DNA of 17,963 nt from Coriobacteriales bacterium (GTDB lineage Bacteria; Actinomycetota; Coriobacteriia; Coriobacteriales; UBA8131). Position numbers and translations under genes: made by a program. A model generated the notes under the pieces. It worked only from the letters and a program-made list of their open reading frames with translations, did not search any database and was not told the DNA's origin. The DNA lies in assembly GCA_031267175.1 (NCBI GenBank), contig JAIRZP010000048.1, forward strand, positions 1-17,963, read 5' to 3'. Below are positions 9,040-16,236 of the stretch, one piece after another. Each line of letters starts with the position of its first letter. The first letter of the stretch is position 1.

Positions 9040-10956
9040 CTATTTCTCTTCCTCGGGGTCCACTACCTCGTAGTCGGCCTCCAGGAGATCCTCGTCCGGG
9101 GCAGCGGTGTCTGCGGGCGCACTGTCTGTGGGAGCGGCACCGGCGGCACCGGCCTGAGCGTCGGAGTAGACAATCTCGGCCAGCTTGTAGCTCGCCTGCT
9201 GCAGCGCCTCGGTCTTGGCCCTGATGTCCTCGACATCGCTCCCCTGTAGAGCCTTGTTGAGCTCGTCGAGGGCGGCGGTTACCGAGGCTTTGGTGTCCTC
9301 GGGCACCTTGCTGCCCAGGTCGTCCATGGTCTTCTGTGTGGAATACACCAGCGAGTCGGCGGTGTTGCGCACCTCGACCTCGCTCTTGCGGGCCGCGTCT
9401 TCCTCGGCGTGCGATTCCGCGTCCTTGACCATGCGGTTGACCTCGTCGTCGCTCAGTGCCGTGGAGCCGGAGATGGTAATCTTCTGCTCCCTGCCGGTGC
9501 CCTTGTCCTTTGCGGAAACGTTGACGATACCGTTGGCGTCGATGTCAAAGGTCACCTCTATCTGCGGGATACCGCGCGGTGCGGGCGGGATGTCGGTGAG
9601 CTGGAACTTGCCCAGCGTCTTGTTGCCCGAGGCCATCTCGCGCTCGCCCTGCAGCACGTGGATCTCCACGGAGGTCTGGCCGTCCGCGGCCGTGGAATAA
9701 ATCTCGGTCTTCTTGGTGGGAATCGTGGTGTTGCGCTCAATCATCTTCGTCATCACGCCACCCATGGTCTCCACGCCCAGCGAGAGCGGGGTCACGTCCA
9801 GGAGCAGGATGCCCTCGACGTCGCCGGCCAGCACGCCGCCCTGTATGGCAGCACCCAGCGCCACGACCTCGTCGGGATTAACGCTCATGTTGGGATCCTT
9901 GCCGGTGAGGCGCTTGACCAGGGCCTGCACGGCGGGCATACGGGTGGAGCCACCTACGAGGATGACCTCGGCGATGTCTCCCATGGCAATGCCGGCGTCC
10001 TTCATGGCGCTTTCCACCGGCTTCTTGCAACGCTGAAGCAGATCGCCGGTGATCTTCTCAAACTCGGCGCGCGTGAGCGTGTAGTCCAGGTGCTTGGGGC
10101 CGTTGGCATCGGCGGTGATAAACGGGAGGTTGATATTGGTCTGCTGCGTGGAGCTGAGCTCCATCTTGGCCTTTTCCGCCGCCTCCTTGAGGCGCTGGAG
10201 GGCCATCTTGTCGGCGCGCAGGTCTATCTGAGTATCGGCCTGGAACTTGTCTGCCAGCCAGTTGATGACAACCTGGTCCCAGTCGTCGCCGCCGAGATGA
10301 TTGTCGCCGTTGGTGGAGAGCACCTCAAACACGCCATCGGAGAGCTCCAGGATAGACACGTCACAGGTGCCGCCGCCCAAGTCGAATATGAGTATCTTCT
10401 CGTCCTTGCCGGCCTTGTCGAGGCCGTAGGCAAGCGCCGCGGCCGTAGGCTCGTTGACGATACGCAAAACCTCGAGACCGGCTATCTTGCCCGCGTCCTT
10501 CGTGGCCTGGCGTTGACTGTCGTTAAAATACGCGGGCACGGTGATGACCGCCTGCGTGATGGTTGAGCCGGTGTACTTCTCGGCATCGGTCTTGAGCTTC
10601 TGCAGGATCATCGCGCTTATTTCCTCGGGGGTGAAGGCCTTGCCCTCAATATCCACCTCGACGCGACCATCCTTGCCGCTCGTGACCTTGTAGGAGACGG
10701 TGGCGCGCTCGCTCGCGACCTCCGAATACTTGCGCCCGATAAAGCGCTTGATAGACGAGACGGTATTCTCCGGATTGGTCACCGCCTGGTTCTTTGCGGC
10801 CTTGCCAACCACACGCTCGCCGTCTTTGCGAAACGCTACGACGCTGGGGGTAGTTCGGTCGCCCTCTGAGTTGACGATTATCGTCGGCTCGCCGCCCTCC
10901 ATCACCGCCATTGCGGAGTTGGTGGTACCCAGATCGATTCCTAGAATCTTAGCCAT
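9040..10956 (-). CDS. dnaK: DnaK (Hsp70) chaperone
   Basis: ATP-driven chaperone for nascent and stress-denatured proteins, and in other actinobacteria the co-repressor of HspR. The 638-aa product has the phosphate-binding GIDLGTTNS (6-14), AVITVPAYFNDSQRQATKDA, NEPTAAALAYG, the second phosphate loop FDLGGGTCDVS and the adenosine motif GGSTRMPAV. Next comes the conserved linker LLLDVTPLSLG, the beta-sandwich substrate domain (TTIPTKKTEIYSTAADGQTSVEIHVLQGE) and a helical lid with an Ala/Pro/Asp-rich tail ending EADYEVVDPEEEK. The start at 10956 has AAAGGA 6 bases upstream. First gene of the heat-shock operon; about 158 bases of leader separate it from the proposed promoter. Confidence 0.98.
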   Translation of the reverse strand: MAKILGIDLGTTNSAMAVMEGGEPTIIVNSEGDRTTPSVVAFRKDGERVVGKAAKNQAVTNPENTVSSIKRFIGRKYSEVASERATVSYKVTSGKDGRVEVDIEGKAFTPEEISAMILQKLKTDAEKYTGSTITQAVITVPAYFNDSQRQATKDAGKIAGLEVLRIVNEPTAAALAYGLDKAGKDEKILIFDLGGGTCDVSILELSDGVFEVLSTNGDNHLGGDDWDQVVINWLADKFQADTQIDLRADKMALQRLKEAAEKAKMELSSTQQTNINLPFITADANGPKHLDYTLTRAEFEKITGDLLQRCKKPVESAMKDAGIAMGDIAEVILVGGSTRMPAVQALVKRLTGKDPNMSVNPDEVVALGAAIQGGVLAGDVEGILLLDVTPLSLGVETMGGVMTKMIERNTTIPTKKTEIYSTAADGQTSVEIHVLQGEREMASGNKTLGKFQLTDIPPAPRGIPQIEVTFDIDANGIVNVSAKDKGTGREQKITISGSTALSDDEVNRMVKDAESHAEEDAARKSEVEVRNTADSLVYSTQKTMDDLGSKVPEDTKASVTAALDELNKALQGSDVEDIRAKTEALQQASYKLAEIVYSDAQAGAAGAAPTDSAPADTAAPDEDLLEADYEVVDPEEEK

Positions 10957-11070
10957 TGTCAGTTCCTTTCACTTTTTGGGGAAGAAAGGTACGGCACAAC
11001 ACGCCGCTGTCTCCCCTCTGCTTTTCTACTACACAACATGTACCGTGCTTACCTTGCCTTTACGCTGTTC

Positions 11071-11102
11071 TGTACGGCCCCTACCAGCGTAGCAACCGTA
11101 CA
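11071..11102. promoter_or_regulatory. Inverted repeat in the dnaK leader
   Basis: TGTACGG (11071-11077) and its exact complement CCGTACA (11096-11102) are separated by 18 bases and lie just inside the predicted dnaK transcript. A related GGTACGG occurs again at 10988-10994 and GTACCGT at 11041-11047. It could form an RNA stem in the leader or be a repressor site. It does not match the HAIR or CIRCE consensus. Confidence 0.4.
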
Positions 11103-11120
11103 TTATTTTGCATGTAAAAG

Positions 11121-11150
11121 AGGATATAATCTAAGTGCGCATATGTCAAG
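11121..11150 (-). promoter_or_regulatory. dnaK operon promoter with degenerate HAIR-like operator
   Basis: Minus strand: perfect -35 TTGACA (11144-11149), 17-base spacer, -10 TATCCT (11121-11126, 4/6). Predicted start is near 11114. Laid over it is CTTGACA (11144-11150), 7 bases, then ACTTAGA (11130-11136). Against the HspR operator HAIR (CTTGAGT-N7-ACTCAAG) this matches 9 of 14 bases with the exact 7-base gap and would cover the promoter. The promoter is well supported. The operator reading is suggestive, since better matches are usual in Streptomyces and Mycobacterium. No CIRCE sequence was seen. Confidence 0.6.
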
Positions 11151-11197
11151 TTTTGTTGCCGAGGCGTAAGAGAGTTGTGAGAGAGGGATCAGACAGA

Positions 11198-11234
11198 GCT
11201 GCCCTCACCTGAGCAAAAGCCAGGCGAGGGCAGC
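11198..11234 (-). terminator. Terminator of the DUF2510 gene
   Basis: Stem of 14 positions (11198-11211 with 11221-11234) with one A/C mismatch and a 9-base loop. In the minus direction it is followed by TCTGTCTGAT, a modest U-rich run. It lies about 35 bases after the stop of the DUF2510 gene and separates it from the heat-shock promoter. The plus side has no T run, supporting a minus-strand terminator. Confidence 0.65.
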
Positions 11235-11245
11235 GAACCAGCAAC

Positions 11246-11263
11246 GGGGACGGGCAACTGTCC
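11246..11263. repeat. Solitary half of a GGGGACGGG-type repeat
   Basis: GGGGACGGGCAACTGTCC has the same head (GGGGACGGG, then CAA) as the long palindrome at 14383-14471, and self-complementary ends GGAC...GTCC type. It lies between the DUF2510 stop and its terminator. It may be a single REP-like unit; similarity is short, so this is tentative. Confidence 0.35.
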
Positions 11264-11269
11264 TCTGCG

Positions 11270-12403
11270 TTACCTGATAGGAATCTTGAACGTCGCGTAG
11301 CGGTTGTCCTCTTCGTCAGCTTCTATGTACATGAAGTACGGGTTTGCCAGATCTGCGGGATACTCGATGACCACGTCGTAGGAAGCTGTCTCGCCGTCTC
11401 TCAAGTCAAAGGAATCCGGCATCATGTCGTCGGTGAACGGGTCAAGCGGATAGATGTAGTCGGTCAGTGTTGAATCATCCACAAACCAGTCAAAGGTGCC
11501 AAAGGGCTGCGTTGAACCAAAGATATTGGTCTCGGTAACGTGCGCGATGACCAGGATGTAGCCAGCGTCAGCCGTGTAGCCCTCATAGCTTGAGGCCGTG
11601 GTCATGCTGTCAACGGTAAACTGGAACCACCTGGTCTCATAGCCTTTGCCTACCGAGCCGGTAAACTCGCCGCTGATGACCTCATAGTCCTCGACGGTTG
11701 TTCCGGTGCCGGTTCCGGTGCCGGTGCCGGTGATGGGCGGTGTGATGACCTCGTCAATCGCACGATTGGCGCCGTTTACCACGAACACCACGCCAATAAT
11801 GATGGCCACGACGACGACCACGGCAACGATGATGCCGATGATGAGACCCATGTGGCTCTTCTTGGGCGCATAGCCTGGCCCCTGAGCATAGAGCGGGGGC
11901 TGCTGATTGGGCATGCTGCCCGGCGCATACACCGGTGCCTGCGGCGGCTGGCCTGTACCGCTCGAAGGCACGGGAGCATAGGGCTGCGCCTGTGTGGGAT
12001 TCTGGGGCTGCACGGGAATCGGGGTCTGTGGCTGTGACTGCAGCGGCGGCTGTGTGTGAGGCTGTGCCTGTATCGGGGGTTGCGATTGCGGTTGTGGCTG
12101 CGGTTGCACTGATTCCACCGACTGCACGGGCGGAGACTCCAGCACGGACTGCGGCTGAGGCTGTGTTGGAAGGGGAGTCTCTGCCTGCGGCTCGGGCTGT
12201 GCCGCTTCCACCGGCTGTGCTGGCTGGGCCTCTACCTGCGGCTGCGCTGCCTGGGCCTCGGTCTGCGGCGCTGTCTGTGTCTCAGAAGGGACAGTTTGGG
12301 GAGCGTCGGTATAGTCGTTGGTCCACTGGGTCCCGTTCCAGTAACGAAGTTTTGCAGTGTCTCCCGATGGGTCGCTATACCATCCTGCCTGTTGGTCTGC
12401 CAT
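11270..12403 (-). CDS. DUF2510 membrane protein with Pro/Gln-rich region and external beta domain
   Basis: Function unknown. Residues 6-32 (AGWYSDPSGDTAKLRYWNGTQWTNDY) form a DUF2510 motif, a short Trp-containing module typical of actinobacterial membrane proteins. Residues about 40-180 are low-complexity and rich in Gln and Pro (runs of QPQPQ). A single strong membrane helix is at 186-209. Next comes a linker with a run of GT dipeptides (about 226-235) and a C-terminal domain (about 240-377) of mixed beta pattern, resembling the immunoglobulin-like DUF4352/DUF5067 type found outside the membrane. Topology is inferred: module and stalk inside, beta domain outside. ATG at 12403 has AAGGAGG 4 bases upstream. 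Own terminator, so probably monocistronic. Confidence 0.8.
   Translation of the reverse strand: MADQQAGWYSDPSGDTAKLRYWNGTQWTNDYTDAPQTVPSETQTAPQTEAQAAQPQVEAQPAQPVEAAQPEPQAETPLPTQPQPQSVLESPPVQSVESVQPQPQPQSQPPIQAQPHTQPPLQSQPQTPIPVQPQNPTQAQPYAPVPSSGTGQPPQAPVYAPGSMPNQQPPLYAQGPGYAPKKSHMGLIIGIIVAVVVVVAIIIGVVFVVNGANRAIDEVITPPITGTGTGTGTGTTVEDYEVISGEFTGSVGKGYETRWFQFTVDSMTTASSYEGYTADAGYILVIAHVTETNIFGSTQPFGTFDWFVDDSTLTDYIYPLDPFTDDMMPDSFDLRDGETASYDVVIEYPADLANPYFMYIEADEEDNRYATFKIPIR
11703..11732. repeat. Hexanucleotide tandem repeat (CCGGTG/CCGGTT, 5 units)
   Basis: Five uninterrupted 6-base units inside the DUF2510 gene encode the Gly-Thr run just outside the membrane helix. Changes in unit number would stay in frame and only alter linker length. 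Confidence 0.7.
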
Positions 12404-12479
12404 GCTTCCTCCTTAGTATCTTGGATTCTTGACTTTGACTTTGATTTCTCTTCCTGCCTTGCGGGGCTTTCTCGTAGAC

Positions 12480-12495
12480 GTGTATCATACTACAC
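12480..12495 (-). promoter_or_regulatory. Possible promoter/operator of the DUF2510 gene
   Basis: Minus-strand TATGAT (12484-12489) is a fair -10 box, embedded in an inverted repeat GTGTA-N6-TACAC (12480-12495) that could be an operator. No good -35 was found. It lies 76 bases upstream of the start codon. Confidence 0.3.
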
Positions 12496-12549
12496 ATCGT
12501 CACACACGCGAGGCATAACCCTGAACATAATCCTCTGGCCGCCCCGCTC

Positions 12550-14364
12550 TCACGCCTTATTGGCCTGCTTCTTCCTCTCGTTGGCCGAAAGCAGGCGCTT
12601 CCTCATGCGAATGCTCAGCGGGGTTATCTCCACGAACTCATCGTCCTCGATGTATTCGAGCGCTTCCTCCAGGGTAAAGCTCAGGGGAGGCGTCAGTTGC
12701 ACGGCCTTGTCGGAGCCCGAAGCACGCTGGTTACTCAGGTGCTTGGTCCTGGCGATGTTGACCACCATGTCCCCCTCCTTGGCAGACTCGCCCACCAGCA
12801 TCCCTTCATAGCAGTCCTCGCCCGGGCCGATGAACAGGCGACCCCGTTCCTGCAGCGTGTCAAGCGCATAGGCAACGCTTTTTTCTGTCGTCATGGAGAT
12901 CATCGAGCCACCTTTTCGCCCGGCAACGGCACCGCGATACGGGCCGTACTCGGCAAAGTGATGGAACATCACGGCCTCTCCCCGCGTCGCGTTGAGCAGG
13001 CGCGTGCGGAGCCCCATGGTGCCCTGCGTGGGAATCCGGAACACGAGGTGCGTCTGCGCGCCGCGCTGGAACATGTCGGTCATCTCCCCGCCGGCATTGC
13101 CAAACACCTCGATGGTCTTTCCGGCGTACTCGCTGGGCACGTTGACGGTTGCCTCCTCCATGGGCTCGAGTTTCTGGCCGCTGCTGTCGGTCTTTATCAA
13201 GACGCGCGGGCGACCCACCTGAAACTCGTAGCCCTCGCGCCGCATGGTCTCCATGAGTACGGAGAGGTGCAGCACTCCCCTGCCGGTAACCGAGATGCCG
13301 CTCTTGTCCTCAAGCTCGGTTATGTGGAGAGAGATGTTGCTTTTGGCCTCGCGCAGCAGGCGTTCCTTGATCTGGCGAGCCCCGACGATGCTGCCTTCCC
13401 TCCCCACGAGCGGACTCGTGGAGGCCTCAAACACCACGGCAATAGTGGGCTCTTCCACCGTGATGGGGTCAAGGCGGATGGGGTTTTCCAGGCTGGTTAT
13501 CATGTCTCCGATGTCGGCGTCCTCCACGCCCACAACCGCAACGATGTCGCCGGCCGGCACCTCTTTCTGTTCCTTCTTATCCAGGCCCTCAAAACTGAAG
13601 AGCTGCTTGATGCCTGTGTTGTAGCGGGTGCCGTCGTTCTTGATGACGAGCACGGGCTCCGCCTTGTGGATGGTGCCGGAAAACAGGCGGCCCACGCCGA
13701 TGCGTCCCACAAAGCTCGAATAGTCGATGGTGCTTATCTGCAGCGCGAGCGGGCCATGCTCGTCGCAGTTGGGAGCGGGCACCTCGGCCAGGATCGTGTC
13801 GAGCAGCGGCAGCATCGTAGTGCCCATGTCGCTCAGCTCATAGCGGGCGTAGCCGAGGGAGGCGCTCGTGTACAGCACGGGAAAGTCCAACTGCTCGTCG
13901 GTGGCTTCAAGCTCCACCATGAGGTCAAAGACCTCGTCCACCACCTCCTCGGGGCGTGAGCCCGCGCGGTCTATCTTATTGATCACCACGATGATACGAA
14001 GCCCGAGCGAGAGCGCATGGCGGAGCACGAACCGCGTCTGCGGCATGGGGCCCTCAAAGGCATCCACAATGAGAAGCGCGCCGTCCGCCATGTTGAGCAC
14101 GCGTTCGACCTCCCCGCCAAAATCGGCGTGGCCGGGGGTGTCGATGACGTTGATCTTGGTATTGTTGTAGCGCACACTGATGTTCTTGGAGAGGATGGTG
14201 ATGCCGCGTTCACGCTCCTGGTCGTTGGAGTCGAGCACCCGCTCCTCGACCTGCTGGTTCTCGCGAAAGATGCCTGCCGTATAGAGAAGGCGGTCTACGA
14301 GGGTCGTCTTGCCGTGATCGACGTGGGCGATAATGGCAACATTGCGTAGGTTTATCTGTTCCAT
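12550..14364 (-). CDS. typA: TypA/BipA ribosome-binding GTPase
   Basis: Translational GTPase of the EF-G/LepA group that binds 70S ribosomes, is linked to 50S assembly and is needed under cold and other stress (family knowledge). GTPase motifs: G1 AHVDHGKT (13-20), G2 RGIT (53-56), G3 DTPGH (75-79), G4 NKID (129-132). Beta-barrel domain II, an EF-G domain V-like part and the TypA-specific C-terminal domain follow, with GGEMTDMFQRGAQTHLVFRIPTQGTMGLR and the RTKHLSNQRASGSDKA motif. At 604 aa the length is normal. The start at 14364 (MEQINLRNVAIIAHVDHGKT) is the family's usual N-terminus; a longer frame to 14433 would be coded by the palindromic repeat and is rejected. The ribosome-binding site is weak (AGAAAGAA). 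Confidence 0.96.
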   Translation of the reverse strand: MEQINLRNVAIIAHVDHGKTTLVDRLLYTAGIFRENQQVEERVLDSNDQERERGITILSKNISVRYNNTKINVIDTPGHADFGGEVERVLNMADGALLIVDAFEGPMPQTRFVLRHALSLGLRIIVVINKIDRAGSRPEEVVDEVFDLMVELEATDEQLDFPVLYTSASLGYARYELSDMGTTMLPLLDTILAEVPAPNCDEHGPLALQISTIDYSSFVGRIGVGRLFSGTIHKAEPVLVIKNDGTRYNTGIKQLFSFEGLDKKEQKEVPAGDIVAVVGVEDADIGDMITSLENPIRLDPITVEEPTIAVVFEASTSPLVGREGSIVGARQIKERLLREAKSNISLHITELEDKSGISVTGRGVLHLSVLMETMRREGYEFQVGRPRVLIKTDSSGQKLEPMEEATVNVPSEYAGKTIEVFGNAGGEMTDMFQRGAQTHLVFRIPTQGTMGLRTRLLNATRGEAVMFHHFAEYGPYRGAVAGRKGGSMISMTTEKSVAYALDTLQERGRLFIGPGEDCYEGMLVGESAKEGDMVVNIARTKHLSNQRASGSDKAVQLTPPLSFTLEEALEYIEDDEFVEITPLSIRMRKRLLSANERKKQANKA

Positions 14365-14382
14365 GAAAGTTCTTTCTAACGG

Positions 14383-14471
14383 GGGGACGGGGCAAGGGAC
14401 CCACTTTGACGGAGAGGCCTGTTGTGTGGACACACTGCACGCTGCAAAAGTGGGGCACTTGCCCCGTCCCC
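14383..14471. repeat. Long imperfect palindrome (REP-like) in the typA leader
   Basis: Two 28-base arms (14383-14410 and 14444-14471) pair at 24 positions around a 33-base centre, which itself has GTGT-GG-ACAC. The arm reads GGGGACGGGGCAAG, then CCCACTTT. It fills the gap between the adenosine deaminase stop (14482) and typA (14364). It ends 18 bases before the typA ATG, so it would be a strong hairpin in any typA message coming from upstream, and may also end deaminase transcripts. The related head at 11246 suggests a dispersed family. Confidence 0.8.
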
Positions 14472-14481
14472 GATGTGCACA

Positions 14482-15966
14482 TTACGGGATCTGCGCAACG
14501 ATATACTCCTCAAAGCTGGCAAAGTCCTCTTCCAGCATTGTCAACTGAATGTCCTTCTCCTCCTGCGAAAGCAGGCTGATGCGGATGCCGTTGCGGGCGA
14601 GTTCCTTGAGATCCTCATATCCGAGGTCGAACCACTGCGCGGCCTTCGCGTACTCCGCGGTGAGGTTGGTGCGCTCGACGCCCTCGTCGTCGGTGCCGAG
14701 CGAGACAGGCACGCCGTAGTCGTGGTAGAGCGTAAACTGCGAATGAAAATCGTCCCCATCGAGGATGCCCATATTGGAGGTCAGACAGACCGTGACGCCG
14801 ACGTTCTCCTCGCGCATACGGGCGAGCAGCTCGTACACCTTGTTGTCCCATCCTATGGCCGTGCCATGATCCACGCGCACCGCGTGACCGCGATCCAGCG
14901 TGTCGCTGAGACGGGTGGAGAGCACGCTGTACGGGGCGTTTTCCAGGGTGAGCTCACCGGCGTGGAGCGTAAAGCGGAGCGGGTTTTCCGGATGCTCTGT
15001 CATGCTCTTCTCATAAGCTGCATTGATGAGATCCATCTGGGCGTCGTAGTCGCGGAGCGCAATCGGGTTGTCCTCCGGCGCGAGAATGGTGATGCCCACG
15101 ATATTGAGGCCGGGCGTGTAGTACCGCTCCGTTGCCCAGGCAAGCTGCGACTCAAACTCCTCCAGCGAGAGGGTCCGCACGAGGCTCGCGATATAGTTGA
15201 TCTCCAGATGCCACGCCTCTCCTTCCAACGCCGCCTCGGCAAGCACCTTCTCCTTGAGCTCCTCGACGCGCTGCACATCCTCGGGCGCGGTATAGGTGGT
15301 CATGAGCTCGAGATAGCCGATGCGCTGGCTCACCGCCTCACGGATGAGCTTCTCAAGCATCATGTCCTTGGGGATATTGACCGCTGCCGTGGCGGTGAAG
15401 TAGTTGAAGAAGTGGTCATGCCCGATGCGGCCGTCGCCGTCGCGGTTGGCCTCGCCGTCAACGGTACGCATGGTGAGCACGTTCATGACCTCGGAGTAGG
15501 CCTGGTTGATCTGGGTCTGGGTGGGGTCCGTAAAATCCGCCGGACTCCAGTACGGGCCCTCGGGCACCTCAGCGCTGAAGCGCCGGTTCTCGCGATCGTA
15601 GTAGAGGCCCTGCTCGCTGGCGAGCCGTATGACATCCTCGGCATCCACGGCGCCGGAGGGATGGTTGTGCAGGTCTGCCCCCTTGGGCATCTTGTGCAGG
15701 AAGGCGATGAGTTCCTGCTCGGAGGACTTGCAATCCTCAAACCACGAGTTGATACGCGCGGATTGGTTGCTCACGGTGGGTGCCGCACTCTCACTGCTGC
15801 TCCCAGCCGGCTGTGGTACCGTCTGACAGGCAGCAAGCGAGAACATCGAGCAGATGAGCAGCGCCACCAGCGTGCCAGCGAGTGAGCGCACAGCAGGACG
15901 GGGCACAGAGGTCGCGCGTAATCCTGAACGGAGTGGTTCCCGCTCTTCCTCTGCACCTCTACGCAT
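14482..15966 (-). CDS. Lipoprotein adenosine deaminase (metallo-hydrolase, probably extracytoplasmic)
   Basis: Predicted to deaminate adenosine (or a related nucleoside) to inosine using one zinc. The TIM-barrel signatures are MPKGADLHNHPSGA (HxH at 100 and 102), LHAGE (334-338, His335 and the catalytic Glu338), VDHGTAIG (His367) and SLGTDDEG (Asp426, Asp427). The MPKGxxLHxH wording is closer to secreted ADGF/CECR1-type deaminases than to the short cytoplasmic form. A signal region (about 28-46) ends in LAAC (44-47), a lipobox with Cys47, followed by a Ser/Ala/Pro linker, so the enzyme should be anchored outside the membrane. The pre-signal segment of about 27 residues is long for a lipoprotein, yet the ATG at 15966 has GAGGAGG 5 bases upstream and is well supported. 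Promoter TATAAT at 16025. Substrate is inferred from family only. Confidence 0.88.
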   Translation of the reverse strand: MRRGAEEEREPLRSGLRATSVPRPAVRSLAGTLVALLICSMFSLAACQTVPQPAGSSSESAAPTVSNQSARINSWFEDCKSSEQELIAFLHKMPKGADLHNHPSGAVDAEDVIRLASEQGLYYDRENRRFSAEVPEGPYWSPADFTDPTQTQINQAYSEVMNVLTMRTVDGEANRDGDGRIGHDHFFNYFTATAAVNIPKDMMLEKLIREAVSQRIGYLELMTTYTAPEDVQRVEELKEKVLAEAALEGEAWHLEINYIASLVRTLSLEEFESQLAWATERYYTPGLNIVGITILAPEDNPIALRDYDAQMDLINAAYEKSMTEHPENPLRFTLHAGELTLENAPYSVLSTRLSDTLDRGHAVRVDHGTAIGWDNKVYELLARMREENVGVTVCLTSNMGILDGDDFHSQFTLYHDYGVPVSLGTDDEGVERTNLTAEYAKAAQWFDLGYEDLKELARNGIRISLLSQEEKDIQLTMLEEDFASFEEYIVAQIP

Positions 15967-16024
15967 CCCTGCCTCCTCTGGTTTCGTTGTATGCCTTCAG
16001 CTTCTCTTAATGCATGCAGCCTCC

Positions 16025-16030
16025 ATTATA
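16025..16030 (-). promoter_or_regulatory. -10 box of the adenosine deaminase gene
   Basis: Perfect minus-strand TATAAT, 58 bases upstream of the ATG. No -35 consensus is visible at 16-18 bases; that position falls inside the arm of the palindrome at 16039-16138, so the repeat either replaced the original -35 or the promoter depends on an activator. Confidence 0.5.
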
Positions 16031-16038
16031 CGCGTAAA

Positions 16039-16138
16039 CGTAGGGGACGGCGTCCTCGACGTCCCGCTCGCCTCGTTTTCGGGGAACCAGGAAGTGTATG
16101 GGTTCTGTCTCGGGACGTCGAGGACGCCGTCCCCTACG
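16039..16138. repeat. Perfect 28-bp inverted repeat element (CGTAGGGG family)
   Basis: The arms 16039-16066 and 16111-16138 are exact complements over 28 bases (head CGTAGGGGACGGCGTC), with a 44-base centre containing a partial GAACC/GGTTC symmetry. It lies upstream of the deaminase gene. The centre has no frame of useful length. Related heads (CGTAGGG) occur at 16181 and, reversed, at 17722-17728, so this is one member of a local repeat family. The 270-base gap 15967-16236 holds this element, the next one and the deaminase promoter; no gene. Confidence 0.88.
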
Positions 16139-16165
16139 ATCATTGGGACAAGGGGGAAGGCGCAC

Positions 16166-16220
16166 CGGGGCGATTGCCATCGTAGGGACGGATAGCAATC
16201 CGCACGATGTCCCCGCTGTC
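16166..16220. repeat. Composite repeat left of the ATPase gene
   Basis: Holds CGGGGCGATTGCCATCG (16166-16182), which recurs exactly at 17703-17719; a small hairpin CGGAT-AGCA-ATCCG (16189-16202); and TGTCCCCGCTGTC (16208-16220), the exact reverse complement of 17682-17694. It starts 17 bases after the ATPase stop. The hairpin could end ATPase transcription but lacks a U run. Confidence 0.7.
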
Positions 16221-16236
16221 CAACGTGTTCACTTTT

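Noticed and set aside
9409..10566. 385-codon plus-strand frame opposite dnaK
   Set aside because: Shadow of dnaK. Antisense frames opposite Hsp70 genes are a known artefact of codon bias.
10957..11160. CIRCE element (HrcA operator) upstream of dnaK
   Set aside because: No TTAGCACTC/GAGTGCTAA halves found; regulation by HspR fits the gene content.
12697..13959. 420-codon plus-strand frame opposite typA
   Set aside because: Shadow of typA without domain signatures.
14365..14433. Longer N-terminus for TypA (23 extra residues)
   Set aside because: It would be coded by the repeat arm and precedes the standard TypA start MEQxNLRN.
14422..15885. 487-codon plus-strand frame opposite the deaminase gene
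   Set aside because: Shadow; begins inside the palindromic repeat and has no ribosome-binding site.
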